Positions 7,978 through 14,918 of a stretch of DNA of 64,000 bases are shown in pieces (the first letter of the stretch is position 1; every line of letters begins with the position of its first letter). This stretch comes from SBAX01 sp043806315. GTDB lineage: Bacteria; Planctomycetota; Phycisphaerae; UBA1845. The position numbers were made by a program, and so were the translations under genes. Under the pieces are notes generated by a model that saw only the letters and a program-made list of their open reading frames with translations, was not told the DNA's origin and did no database searches. The stretch is from contig JAZDHF010000266.1 in assembly GCA_043806315.1 (NCBI GenBank), positions 1 to 64,000 of the forward strand, read 5' to 3'.

Positions 7978-8485
7978 CGGGGGCCTCTTCCCATTCATCA
8001 TAGATTCCGTCCCAGTCATATGCGCCATCGTGGGTCGCCGGCTTGGTTACCAACTCCTTCAGATTGATCGCAATGCCGAGGCAGTACGGTTCCCCGTTTT
8101 CCATAATCTTGAACGTAGCGTGGGGCACGTCTGTCCGGTAACTCCAGGAATACTCAGGTTCGCCCGGATCGCACCAGAGAGCCTCGATCTTGACTGCCAG
8201 TTTGTGACGCGCCTGCACCGTCTCCAGAACATCGTGCTTCTTGAGCACCTCGATATCGTCGTGGTCGATCTCGGCCAACAAACCTCCATTGGAATCAATT
8301 AAGACCGTGCCACCGTCGCAGACTCCGACCTCATCGTTAATCGCGCCCCGCAGTTCGCAATTGTCGTCCGAGTACCCGAAGATCACAACGAGAGCCGACT
8401 TCTTAGCCTCAGCCTCTTCGGCCTTGGTAATTTCTTGGCCGACCTGTCGGCCTGTCAGTTTCGCCGCCAACTCTTCCTTTGTCAT
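7964..8485 (-). CDS. Hypothetical acidic phage protein, 173 residues
   Basis: The first 30 residues form a charged helix. An alpha/beta region and a very acidic, Trp-containing C-terminus (DWDGIYDEWEE) follow. ATG 8485 overlaps the upstream stop (ATGA). An acidic, possibly DNA-mimic-like tail is visible but unproven as such. Confidence 0.55.
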   Translation of the reverse strand: MTKEELAAKLTGRQVGQEITKAEEAEAKKSALVVIFGYSDDNCELRGAINDEVGVCDGGTVLIDSNGGLLAEIDHDDIEVLKKHDVLETVQARHKLAVKIEALWCDPGEPEYSWSYRTDVPHATFKIMENGEPYCLGIAINLKELVTKPATHDGAYDWDGIYDEWEEAPDAGN

Positions 8486-8766
8486 TTCGCCTCCGGTTTA
8501 GGGTACGCCGCTCCATAGCCAGCGTCTACCCGGTTATCGCTCCGGTGGAGTTTCCAAACCCCAGCGCCCTTTTGCGGGGCGCGATCTGGTGCCGGAGATC
8601 CTTCCTGCCGTTCTCGCCCTCGCCGTTGGCGATTGGCCGCAGTTTTCGGATCCCGGCATAAGCTGGCGGGCCGGGTCGATGTTACCGGCCGTGTCCGCAG
8701 CGATTGACCGTCGCCTAGAACGTGCCGCGCGCACGCCGCCGCCAGCGTAAACTCGTTCATTTCCAT
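8482..8766 (-). CDS. Hypothetical basic protein, 94 residues
   Basis: GGAAGG precedes the ATG at 8766. The first 15 residues are Ala-rich and helical. The remainder is Arg/Pro-rich and probably unstructured. The frame is fixed by the ATGA overlap with the next gene. Confidence 0.4.
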   Translation of the reverse strand: MEMNEFTLAAACARHVLGDGQSLRTRPVTSTRPASLCRDPKTAANRQRRGRERQEGSPAPDRAPQKGAGVWKLHRSDNRVDAGYGAAYPKPEAK

Positions 8767-8788
8767 CCCCGCCTTCCAATTGCCCTCT

Positions 8789-9181
8789 TCATTCCTCGCC
8801 TTCCCCGCAACCCGCCATGTCCCGCTCGTGATCACCGGGTTTGTCCCAGAGATCGCTTCGGAAATCGGCGATCGTAGAGAGTTTGTCGCAGCGTTTGCAC
8901 CGGCTCACGCCGATAATCACGCCAAACCCGCCGCGGGCATCCCAGTCATGGCAACCCCAGGCACATAGTTCGGGAGCACTTGGGCGTCGGTAGAGAGACG
9001 CATCGGGGACAGCGGGGTAGGTACCCGCTGAGTTCGGCTCTGGCGAGGTTATGCGACGATGCTCGCGCACTTCTTCGCGATCCATCACCGCCTGGTCCCG
9101 CTCCCATGCACGCGCCTGTCGATACGACGCAGGGAAACAAGACGCGCAGGCCGGATCGCCGCAGAGGCAGAGTTCAGGCAT
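8789..9181 (-). CDS. Cys-rich probable zinc protein, 130 residues
   Basis: Two Cys clusters (CLCGDPACASC near the N-terminus; CAWGCH and CKRC later) could hold two zinc ions. It overlaps the upstream gene by eight bases. Function is unknown. Confidence 0.5.
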   Translation of the reverse strand: MPELCLCGDPACASCFPASYRQARAWERDQAVMDREEVREHRRITSPEPNSAGTYPAVPDASLYRRPSAPELCAWGCHDWDARGGFGVIIGVSRCKRCDKLSTIADFRSDLWDKPGDHERDMAGCGEGEE

Positions 9182-10352
9182 CCACCGCCCCCATCGTGAA
9201 TCCAGCCGCTTGAGCTTCCGTAACCATGGCCTTGTAGACCTTGCGGCCGGTTTTGAAATCGGGGATCTCGGTCAAGGTGGCGTAGCCGGCGGCTCCGAGC
9301 ATTCGACCGAAAGCCGAACTGCCAAGAATCGTTTCGAGCGCATTGAACCCCTTCGCCAATTCGATGCCAAGCAGCGAACCTTCCTGTGCTTTCATATCGG
9401 CAATCTTCCGTTCGGCGGTTCCCTGTTGAGTCGGTCCTTTCTCGCCTTCCGGCGGCTCCGCCGCAGTGTAGCGGATTTTGAGGGCCTGCTGAAACGTCGT
9501 CTCACCTTCCTTGATGGCGGTTCCGAGTTCGCGGAGCGTAGTCACATCCTCATCGCGCCATTGTTCCACGGGCTTCCCGAGATAGTTGATAAGGTCGCTC
9601 GGGATCACACCGAGTCCACCGAAGCGGTCAATCCACTTCTTTACCGCCGCCTTCGGGTCGCTCTTGTCTTCTTTCGCCAAGGTTTCCGCGACCTTCTCTT
9701 CGCAATCCTCCAAGATGTCGCGCGGGCAGAGTTTCAGGAGGAAGTTTCTCTGCACCTTGGAAATGGCCGAATTCTGTTTCGCCAGAATCTCATCGTCCGT
9801 CGCCGCGACCAGGAACGTCATGTCGCCGCGCGAATTCACACGACTGGAGATCACATCGCGCCCTTCCGGGGGAAGCCATTCTTCGCCGCGTTTCTTCCCG
9901 CGCTTCTCGACTACCTTCGCAACCGTGACCTCTTGCGACCACGGTACGTTGCGCTGAAGATCCGTCACGCCGATGCGGACGATTCTCAGCTGGTCGTCCT
10001 CGTAACTGGTAGAGGTCCACGGCTTGACGTTGCCCATTTCCTGAGCCAAGGTCTCCGCAAAACGGATGGTGAATCCGCGGGCTTTCGTTTCGGTCCACAC
10101 GTCATTGATGAGCGCCTTGCCGACTGGCTTGCAGTAACGGGTCACCTCTGCGAATCGGGGGCGCCGGCAGTGATCCATCATCCGCCCCCGCACGTCTAGC
10201 CAGACGCGCGGGTGACGTTCGGCCATCACATACTCAGCCTGAATGATGGCCTGCTCACGCGCCGCTATCCCCGCGACGCTCTTCTCGGAAGTCGTAGCAA
10301 TTTGCTCCGCGCCGAACTCTTCCCGCTTCACCAGCGCCTGCTGCTCATTCAT
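9174..10352 (-). CDS. Putative phage recombination protein (single-strand-annealing type)
   Basis: This 392-residue protein has an alpha/beta core (about residues 50-245) with Q-N-S-A-I-S-K-V-Q-R-N-F. A helical region follows with DPKAAVKKWIDRFGGLGV and YLGKPVEQW...LRELGTAIKEGE. A similar helical tail is seen in RecT/ERF-type annealing proteins. If right, it pairs single strands during phage recombination, with the nearby VRR-NUC and PD-(D/E)XK nucleases as partners. The assignment is by pattern only; no catalytic residues are expected in this class. Confidence 0.45.
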   Translation of the reverse strand: MNEQQALVKREEFGAEQIATTSEKSVAGIAAREQAIIQAEYVMAERHPRVWLDVRGRMMDHCRRPRFAEVTRYCKPVGKALINDVWTETKARGFTIRFAETLAQEMGNVKPWTSTSYEDDQLRIVRIGVTDLQRNVPWSQEVTVAKVVEKRGKKRGEEWLPPEGRDVISSRVNSRGDMTFLVAATDDEILAKQNSAISKVQRNFLLKLCPRDILEDCEEKVAETLAKEDKSDPKAAVKKWIDRFGGLGVIPSDLINYLGKPVEQWRDEDVTTLRELGTAIKEGETTFQQALKIRYTAAEPPEGEKGPTQQGTAERKIADMKAQEGSLLGIELAKGFNALETILGSSAFGRMLGAAGYATLTEIPDFKTGRKVYKAMVTEAQAAGFTMGAVDA

Positions 10353-10515
10353 GCGGTGCCTCTTCGCTCGTCGGCTTCTCGCCCTTGCGCCACTTCCGTA
10401 CCGGATTGCACGTCGCGCATCGCAACCCGCCGCGAAATCGGGTGAGATCGTGGCAGGCCAAGGCGCAGCGTAGTAACCGCAGGGCCGCTTTTAGGCTAGC
10501 CAAATAACTCAGCAT
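10345..10515 (-). CDS. Small Cys-containing protein, 56 residues
   Basis: An excellent GAGGAGG lies just upstream of ATG 10515, and the stop falls within the start region of the next gene. The N-terminus is helical, with CHD and RCATCNPVRK in the middle and an acidic end. No domain is recognised. A GC-rich hairpin sits about 20 bases upstream of the start. Confidence 0.5.
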   Translation of the reverse strand: MLSYLASLKAALRLLRCALACHDLTRFRGGLRCATCNPVRKWRKGEKPTSEEAPHE

Positions 10516-10534
10516 CGGTTCCTCCTCGTTTTCT

Positions 10535-10562
10535 CCGGGCCGGTTCCCCTATCCCGGCCCGG
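10535..10562 (-). promoter_or_regulatory. 9-bp perfect hairpin upstream of a ribosome-binding site
   Basis: CCGGGCCGG (10535-10543) and CCGGCCCGG (10554-10562) flank a 10-base loop in the 137-base gap between genes. A second weaker pair (CCGGGCG/CGCCCGG) lies between about 10576 and 10610. No U-tract follows. mRNA processing or partial termination is possible. Nothing else is seen in this gap. Confidence 0.5.
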
Positions 10563-10652
10563 TTACTACCCTCTCCGGGCGACTCAGCGTGACGGCCAAG
10601 CCGCCCGGTACCTCATCATCTAAGTTGTGGTTAAACACCGTGTGCGTTCGGG

Positions 10653-10892
10653 CTAATACCGCATGGCCCACCTCCTTCCTCTCCCGTCACGGAACTCTAA
10701 ACTGGCGGCGCGGATTCTTACCGCTCCCTGTTCCGGCAGGACCGATGTCCCCGCCAATCGCACGCGGGCGCGAATCATCGGGTGTTCTCGCCACCTGACC
10801 GCCAGCAAGCTGGAGCCGGAGATCCGATCATCCGTCGGACTGACCCGCAGGTCCCGCAGCCTCGCAAGTCCCGGATCTCCGGCGTAAGTCAT
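10653..10892 (-). CDS. Hypothetical basic protein, 79 residues
   Basis: ATG 10892 overlaps the preceding TGA (TGATG). A GTG one codon earlier also overlaps. The product is Arg-rich and beta-like. No family is recognised. Confidence 0.4.
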   Translation of the reverse strand: MTYAGDPGLARLRDLRVSPTDDRISGSSLLAVRWREHPMIRARVRLAGTSVLPEQGAVRIRAASLEFRDGRGRRWAMRY

Positions 10893-11422
10893 CACAATGA
10901 ACCTTCCTGTGCCACGATGATCTTGTTTTCGGCCTCTTCACGGGCGAGTTCATCATGCGCCTCGCTCCAGGTATCCATGGACGCGCCGTGAATCCGCTCC
11001 GTCTCATCCAGGCACGCCCTGAATTCCTCCGCTGACAATTCAGGTTTAGTGGCCCTCTCCGCCGCCCGCAGACTCTCCAATAACTCGTCCTTCCGCGGGC
11101 CGGTCACGGACGCGGCCTGGGCGCGGGCGGTGGCGATGGTCTGATCCCTGATGCTATAGGGCGAACCAGGCGGCTGGAGGCCCTCGAAAGTTGCAAGGAG
11201 CATTGATAGCGGAAGGCGCGGTTTCCCTTTTCGGTTTGCCACTTCCGCATCGTCCAGTCGATCAAGTACCGCGATCAGATGCTCCTTCTGCGGTAACATC
11301 GGCCCGTCGCCAGCCGCAATCGCCACCGCCTCCGCGAAGAAGTCGCGCCGCGGGTCGGGTGGTTCACACGCCGGACAATGGCAAGGGTAATCGTTTGGAT
11401 CTCGAGGTGCTCCGTGTGTCAT
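10892..11422 (-). CDS. Hypothetical helical protein, 176 residues
   Basis: CHCPAC near residue 14 suggests a metal site; the rest is helical and acidic. GAGGAG precedes ATG 11422. The segment IATARAQAASVT is shared with the protein at 11747-12088, encoded by a 39-base near-identical repeat. Function is unknown. Confidence 0.5.
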   Translation of the reverse strand: MTHGAPRDPNDYPCHCPACEPPDPRRDFFAEAVAIAAGDGPMLPQKEHLIAVLDRLDDAEVANRKGKPRLPLSMLLATFEGLQPPGSPYSIRDQTIATARAQAASVTGPRKDELLESLRAAERATKPELSAEEFRACLDETERIHGASMDTWSEAHDELAREEAENKIIVAQEGSL

Positions 11423-11465
11423 TTGCTCCTCTTGACTGTCAACGTCCCGTCTCGCGCCCCGCTTC

Positions 11466-11750
11466 TCATGGCTTCCTTCCTGTCAGGGGTTCCACCTCAA
11501 AGACGTGAAACACTAGCGTTCCACGGAGAAGCTGGACGGTCCCGATGAATTGCTTTACCGGGTGATTGATCGGATGACCTGTTCCGGCCACCCTGAAATA
11601 GCGTTTTTCGGGCGCGTCTTCGAGATCTACCAGGACCCAGAGGCAAATGACTTCCCACTGGGCCTGAACCGAGAGGATAATTGCCCCACGGGGCATCTCA
11701 ACCTCCAGAAACCCGCCGATCTCAAGCGGGTATTTATAGACCATTTTCAT
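11466..11750 (-). CDS. DUF7352-like phage protein
   Basis: The 94-residue protein has the pattern K-x-V-Y-K-Y-P-L-E, then P-R-G-A-I-I-L-S-V-Q-x-Q, then C-L-W-V-L-V-D and G-T-G-H-P-I, which I recognise as the small beta-barrel-like family DUF7352 of phage early regions. Function of the family is unknown. It is coupled upstream by ATGA. Confidence 0.6.
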   Translation of the reverse strand: MKMVYKYPLEIGGFLEVEMPRGAIILSVQAQWEVICLWVLVDLEDAPEKRYFRVAGTGHPINHPVKQFIGTVQLLRGTLVFHVFEVEPLTGRKP

Positions 11751-12088
11751 GGATGGTCATTTCGCGCCGCCCGCGCCGCCACGTCTAGGCACGCCGTCAA
11801 TTGCGCCACCTTCTCGGGATCGGTCACGGACGCGGCCTGAGCGCGGGCCGTGGCGATGGCAAATTTTCGGTAATCGAACGGTTTCGTCATCCGCAGAAAA
11901 TGCCCATGGGACACTCTCTGCCGGTTATCGTCGAATCTGACATCTATCAGATATCCGTCTCCCTGACGGAAATACACCCGCTCAACTGTCGCAGGCTTCC
12001 AAAACTGGGAGTTGTCTCCCTGATCCCCTACGGGTGACCATACTTCGGCGTCGAATACCACCAGACGAGTACCACGTTGGACACTCAT
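11747..12088 (-). CDS. Hypothetical protein with SH3-like beta region, 113 residues
   Basis: Residues 1-75 are beta-rich (V-W-S-P-V-G-D, V-D-V-R-F-D-D). Residues 80-105 are a helical tail duplicated in the protein at 10892-11422. It is coupled on both sides. No function can be assigned. Confidence 0.5.
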   Translation of the reverse strand: MSVQRGTRLVVFDAEVWSPVGDQGDNSQFWKPATVERVYFRQGDGYLIDVRFDDNRQRVSHGHFLRMTKPFDYRKFAIATARAQAASVTDPEKVAQLTACLDVAARAARNDHP

Positions 12089-12282
12089 GTTGCCCTCCGT
12101 ACTGCCAGCGTCCCATCACTCGCGCCCCTCACCGACGCCTCCAACAGACGCGACGCAGTTTTGAGTACCGGGCTATTTGTATTGCAGCCCATCCCAAGGA
12201 GCCTGCTCGCCAAGTACTGTAAATCCTTGGCTTCGTAATCCCGACTCAATCGGCGAATAGTCTCGGCTCGGCGGGTGGTCAT
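12085..12282 (-). CDS. Hypothetical small helical protein, 65 residues
   Basis: Arg-rich helical protein coupled by ATGA at both ends. No domain is recognised. Confidence 0.45.
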   Translation of the reverse strand: MTTRRAETIRRLSRDYEAKDLQYLASRLLGMGCNTNSPVLKTASRLLEASVRGASDGTLAVRRAT

Positions 12283-12506
12283 GCCATCCTCCGCATGACC
12301 GATGATAATTTCGTCTTATCCTTTTTGGTCCAGCAAGGACACTGATCCCAAGTGTCCCAGACCCGCATAGGAGACGGCACATTGATCGGCAAGGGAGCCA
12401 GCCAACCTATAGGTGGCTTCCAGCCGCACGTCCCCATAGAGTACTTACCACTGGCCGAAAAGTCCCCGAGTTTACATGTCCCGCAGGTTGTTTTCGCCTT
12501 TGCCAT
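12279..12506 (-). CDS. Cys/Trp-rich protein, 75 residues
   Basis: CGTC at 8-11, C27 and CPC near residue 56 suggest a metal-binding fold. GGAGG precedes ATG 12506. No family is recognised. Confidence 0.5.
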   Translation of the reverse strand: MAKAKTTCGTCKLGDFSASGKYSMGTCGWKPPIGWLAPLPINVPSPMRVWDTWDQCPCWTKKDKTKLSSVMRRMA

Positions 12507-12507
12507 C

Positions 12508-12612
12508 TCAGTCGGCCTCCAGAACTACGTGGTATATCGCCTTGTGTGTCCACATCGGATCGAGTTTCCCCGCTACGCATTTTCTGAGTTGATCTGGAGT
12601 TTGTGCGCTCAC
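12508..12612 (-). CDS. Micro-protein, 34 residues (GTG start)
   Basis: GTG 12612 overlaps the preceding TGA (GTGA). The frame ends two bases before the next ATG and contains that gene's GGAGG. The peptide is helical with one Cys. It fills the only gap in this coupled series, which is the main support. Confidence 0.4.
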   Translation of the reverse strand: MSAQTPDQLRKCVAGKLDPMWTHKAIYHVVLEAD

Positions 12613-13022
12613 GCAATTCTCCACAAGTTCCATACCCACAGAACCAGCCAGCAGATATACTCCCGCCCCTGCCAGACGTTCAGCCAAAACAGGGCGCAGA
12701 TCGCCGACCCGCAGATCCAGATTAGGAGTCGCTTCGTCCGTTGCTCCGCCAGAAGTTCTCCGATCAGGATGGCCTTCACGTCCTCAACCTGGTCGATCTC
12801 GGCCTTCAGGATAGCCTCGCGAGTGTCACGACGATTCATCTCGGCGCGCGCCTTGTCTTCCAGGTTCAGGAAGATTACGCTGATCGCGTCGAGCGGCGCA
12901 TCGGGCGGGGGGTATGCGCGGCGGTGAAGGTCCTCGACCTCGCGGACGCCGGGGCCAGGCACGATCTGGATTTCGCCGAGCAATTGCTCGGCAGTCAACG
13001 ATTCTGATTGTTGTTTGCTCAT
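12609..13022 (-). CDS. Membrane-anchored coiled-coil protein, 137 residues
   Basis: A charged helical region (about 30-90) is followed by one or two hydrophobic segments (LLIWICGSAICALFWLNVW and ICWLVLWVWNLW). Topology is probably cytoplasmic N-terminus with a membrane-embedded C-terminus. ATG 13022 overlaps the upstream TGA. Superinfection control or membrane anchoring is possible; no family is recognised. Confidence 0.55.
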   Translation of the reverse strand: MSKQQSESLTAEQLLGEIQIVPGPGVREVEDLHRRAYPPPDAPLDAISVIFLNLEDKARAEMNRRDTREAILKAEIDQVEDVKAILIGELLAEQRTKRLLIWICGSAICALFWLNVWQGREYICWLVLWVWNLWRIA

Positions 13023-13228
13023 GCCCACCTCTTCACTTCTCTTACCGCCAGCGGGTACGCCCGCAGCCATCTCGTCGGGACTAGCGCCACTTCCCACCCC
13101 AGGCACAGCAGAAATGCCCTAACGTGCAATACGGCAAGCGCCAGGAGCACTAGCGGGCCGCGGTGAGAGCGGGAGTACTCCACGCCGAACACCAACGCTA
13201 GGGCGACGGCGGAAGCTTCGAGGATCAT
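13019..13228 (-). CDS. Small membrane protein, 69 residues
   Basis: Two hydrophobic stretches (ASAVALALVFGV and LVLLALAVLHVRAFLLCLGW) indicate two membrane helices. ATG 13228 overlaps the upstream TGA. The next gene downstream is also a membrane protein, so the pair may act together. Confidence 0.5.
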   Translation of the reverse strand: MILEASAVALALVFGVEYSRSHRGPLVLLALAVLHVRAFLLCLGWEVALVPTRWLRAYPLAVREVKRWA

Positions 13229-13716
13229 GCCAGCCTCCGCAAGTGCGAAGCGGAGCGGTTGCGATGGTAATAACGATTGGCGTTGACCGCATTGCAATCC
13301 TTGCAGCGACTTCCGGGAGTCCCCCCGTTGGACTTCGCAATCTCACTGAATGGCTTTGGCAAATTACATTGACAACACCGTTTCATCCTGACTGTAGCCA
13401 AGAACCTATTGATGACTCGGCTAGCATGATTCCCGTTGCATTTTCCAGTCGCCTGCCATGCATAGAATATGGCTTGCTCTTCGGCTTGCTTGGCGGTGAT
13501 CTCGGCTTCCAGGCACATTTTCCTCTGGGTTGCTTCTCGTTGCCTGCCCGTTATTCCGAACCGCTTGGCAATCTGCCGCACCCATTCCCGCGAGACGCCG
13601 ACTTCATCCGCAATGGCCTGGAAGCCGAGGGCCGGGTTATCGAGTAACCGCCGCACCAGCTCAGGATTGGCAATTGGAATCGGGCCTCTCACCGCCGCAT
13701 CTTTCTTGTCAGCCAC
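13225..13716 (-). CDS. HTH plus zinc-ribbon protein, 163 residues
   Basis: Residues 20-60 contain a sigma/terminase-small-type HTH (IADEVGVSREWVRQIAKRFG). Residues 110-155 hold CCQCNLPKPFSEF-like and CKDC pairs, the zinc module often found at the N-terminus of HNH nucleases, but no HNH motif follows. It probably binds DNA. The start is GTG 13716, overlapping the 31-residue gene upstream. Confidence 0.55.
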   Translation of the reverse strand: MADKKDAAVRGPIPIANPELVRRLLDNPALGFQAIADEVGVSREWVRQIAKRFGITGRQREATQRKMCLEAEITAKQAEEQAIFYAWQATGKCNGNHASRVINRFLATVRMKRCCQCNLPKPFSEIAKSNGGTPGSRCKDCNAVNANRYYHRNRSASHLRRLA

Positions 13717-13784
13717 GCCGACAGAATCACGCCGAACAGCGCGATGCCGAGCCAGAACAGCACCTCGATGGCGCGGGCCTTCAT
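13689..13784 (-). CDS. Single-pass membrane micro-protein, 31 residues
   Basis: GAGGTGGAGACG precedes ATG 13784. The product is one hydrophobic helix (VLFWLGIALFGVILSAWL) with basic ends, inside-positive at both termini. It overlaps the HTH gene start by 28 bases. Confidence 0.45.
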   Translation of the reverse strand: MKARAIEVLFWLGIALFGVILSAWLTRKMRR

Positions 13785-13815
13785 CGTCTCCACCTCTTGC
13801 CGGGGCAGGTTTCTT

Positions 13816-14037
13816 TCACTTTGCCCCCATCTGCGCCGCGACCTGCGCGGCGATCTCGCGGATCAGATATGCAGTCCTACTTTGTCCGGTCCCGCGCAAT
13901 GCGGCGGCCACCTTGAGCGCGCTCACCACCTCCCGGCATCGCGCCGGGCTTCGCTCTTGCTCTGCCAGCCGCGCGTTGACCCGCAGCGCCACTTCGGCGC
14001 GGAAGGCGGCAGTGTCGAGATCGCGGGTGGGCGTCAT
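13816..14037 (-). CDS. Hypothetical helical protein, 73 residues
   Basis: Ala/Arg-rich helical protein. ATG 14037 overlaps the upstream stop (ATGA), so the longer in-frame form to 14232 is rejected. No domain is recognised. Confidence 0.45.
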   Translation of the reverse strand: MTPTRDLDTAAFRAEVALRVNARLAEQERSPARCREVVSALKVAAALRGTGQSRTAYLIREIAAQVAAQMGAK

Positions 14038-14324
14038 GCGGCCCTCCAAGATTTCCGCATGATGTTCAACGCCATCCGCCGCCGGTTCTTGCGCGGTTCG
14101 CCACCGGCCACGTCGGCCCGGCTGACGTACCGGAACGCGGTTGCCAACGCCCGGTGTCGCTTCTGTTGGCGGCTGTCCAACGACGGCACAGGCACCGCAG
14201 CCGGCCGCTTCGGGTCCCGAATCGTCTGCCAAGCGGCTCGGAACATCTTCCGAATGCCGGAAGACCGGCGGGCAGCCAAACCCGCAATCCTCTCCTGGTG
14301 CCGGACTTGCGCGGGATCTCTCAT
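14034..14324 (-). CDS. Hypothetical highly basic protein, 96 residues
   Basis: Arg-rich throughout, with helical segments (RKMFRAAWQTIR). Coupled to the Cro-like gene by ATGA at 14324. A nucleic-acid-binding role is plausible. Confidence 0.45.
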   Translation of the reverse strand: MRDPAQVRHQERIAGLAARRSSGIRKMFRAAWQTIRDPKRPAAVPVPSLDSRQQKRHRALATAFRYVSRADVAGGEPRKNRRRMALNIMRKSWRAA

Positions 14325-14503
14325 GCCGCCTCCGCGCCGGTCGTGAGTTTCTTCAGCCGCGCGAGTTCCCGCTCGATGGCGGCGGAGACGGCCTTATGCT
14401 TGCGCTCGCCCTTGGCGACCAAGCAAACGGTCACCGCCGATACTTCGCACATCCGCGCAATCCGCGCTTGCGCGCCCCGTGGAAGTTTGATTCGTTTAGC
14501 CAT
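14321..14503 (-). CDS. Cro-like HTH regulator, 60 residues
   Basis: The protein begins MAKRIKLPRGAQARIARMC and continues EVSAVTVCLVAKGER, a compact HTH (helices about 11-19 and 22-31) followed by a helical tail. It is the first gene of the leftward early block and would autoregulate through the AATCTT-ACGG-AAGATT element seven bases upstream. The same frame stays open upstream to 14704 with a possible TTG at 14662, so a longer form cannot be excluded. No partner CI-type repressor is seen. Confidence 0.6.
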   Translation of the reverse strand: MAKRIKLPRGAQARIARMCEVSAVTVCLVAKGERKHKAVSAAIERELARLKKLTTGAEAA

Positions 14504-14538
14504 TGCTTCAATCTTACGGAAGATTACGTAAATGTCAA
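14504..14538 (-). promoter_or_regulatory. Early promoter with overlapping operator, predicted leaderless start
   Basis: TTGACA (reverse complement of 14533-14538) and TAAGAT (14511-14516) are 16 bases apart. An inverted repeat AATCTT-ACGG-AAGATT (14510-14525) covers the -10 region, next to a TTACGTAA palindrome (14524-14531). The predicted first base falls at or beside the ATG at 14503, so the regulator message may lack a leader. The 250 bases from 14504 to 14753 hold no other convincing gene. Confidence 0.55.
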
Positions 14539-14753
14539 TACCCTCATGAATATTTATTTTTGCTGGGTCAAAATCAGCGATTTCTGAAGGCTTCCAGGCA
14601 TAGCGACGGCTTCCCTTGTCGTTTTTGCCTTCGCGGCCCTTCCGCAAGGTGTTGCCTTTCAACGTCAGTTCCGGTTCAGAGATCTTGGCGTAGACCGCTT
14701 GAGCTTAGTCTGTTAACGACGTGGACCGGGATGTAGCCGCCATACAGGTTCTA

Positions 14754-14918
14754 CTACCTGCCCAGCGCCCGGATTTCATCCTCGAAGTCTATCGCCATCG
14801 GTGCCTTTTTCCGTATCTCTTTGAAACAAGAGGCTGTTTTTTCATATTTCGGTTGCGAAGGAGCCTCAATAGCCAACCGTCCTGGACAGCCCAGGATAAC
14901 CGGAACGTCAGCGAACAT
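14754..14918 (-). CDS. Hypothetical protein, 54 residues, overlapping the mom-like gene
   Basis: ATG 14918 lies inside the end of the Mom-like gene (11-base overlap) with GGAGG eight bases upstream. The N-terminus is hydrophobic, then basic, and ends in an acidic helix. It might assist the upstream enzyme, but it has only two Cys and does not look like the zinc-finger Com of phage Mu. Confidence 0.5.
   Translation of the reverse strand: MFADVPVILGCPGRLAIEAPSQPKYEKTASCFKEIRKKAPMAIDFEDEIRALGR

Noticed and set aside
9051..10199. Long plus-strand frame opposite the recombination-type gene
   Set aside because: It mirrors a clear minus-strand gene and has no start signal or recognisable domain.
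13225..13716. HNH endonuclease call for the HTH/zinc-ribbon protein
   Set aside because: It has the zinc module but lacks the H-N-H catalytic residues.
14662..14754. Separate gene between the Cro-like regulator and the 54-residue gene
   Set aside because: Only an open frame with no good start; treated as an uncertain extension of the regulator.
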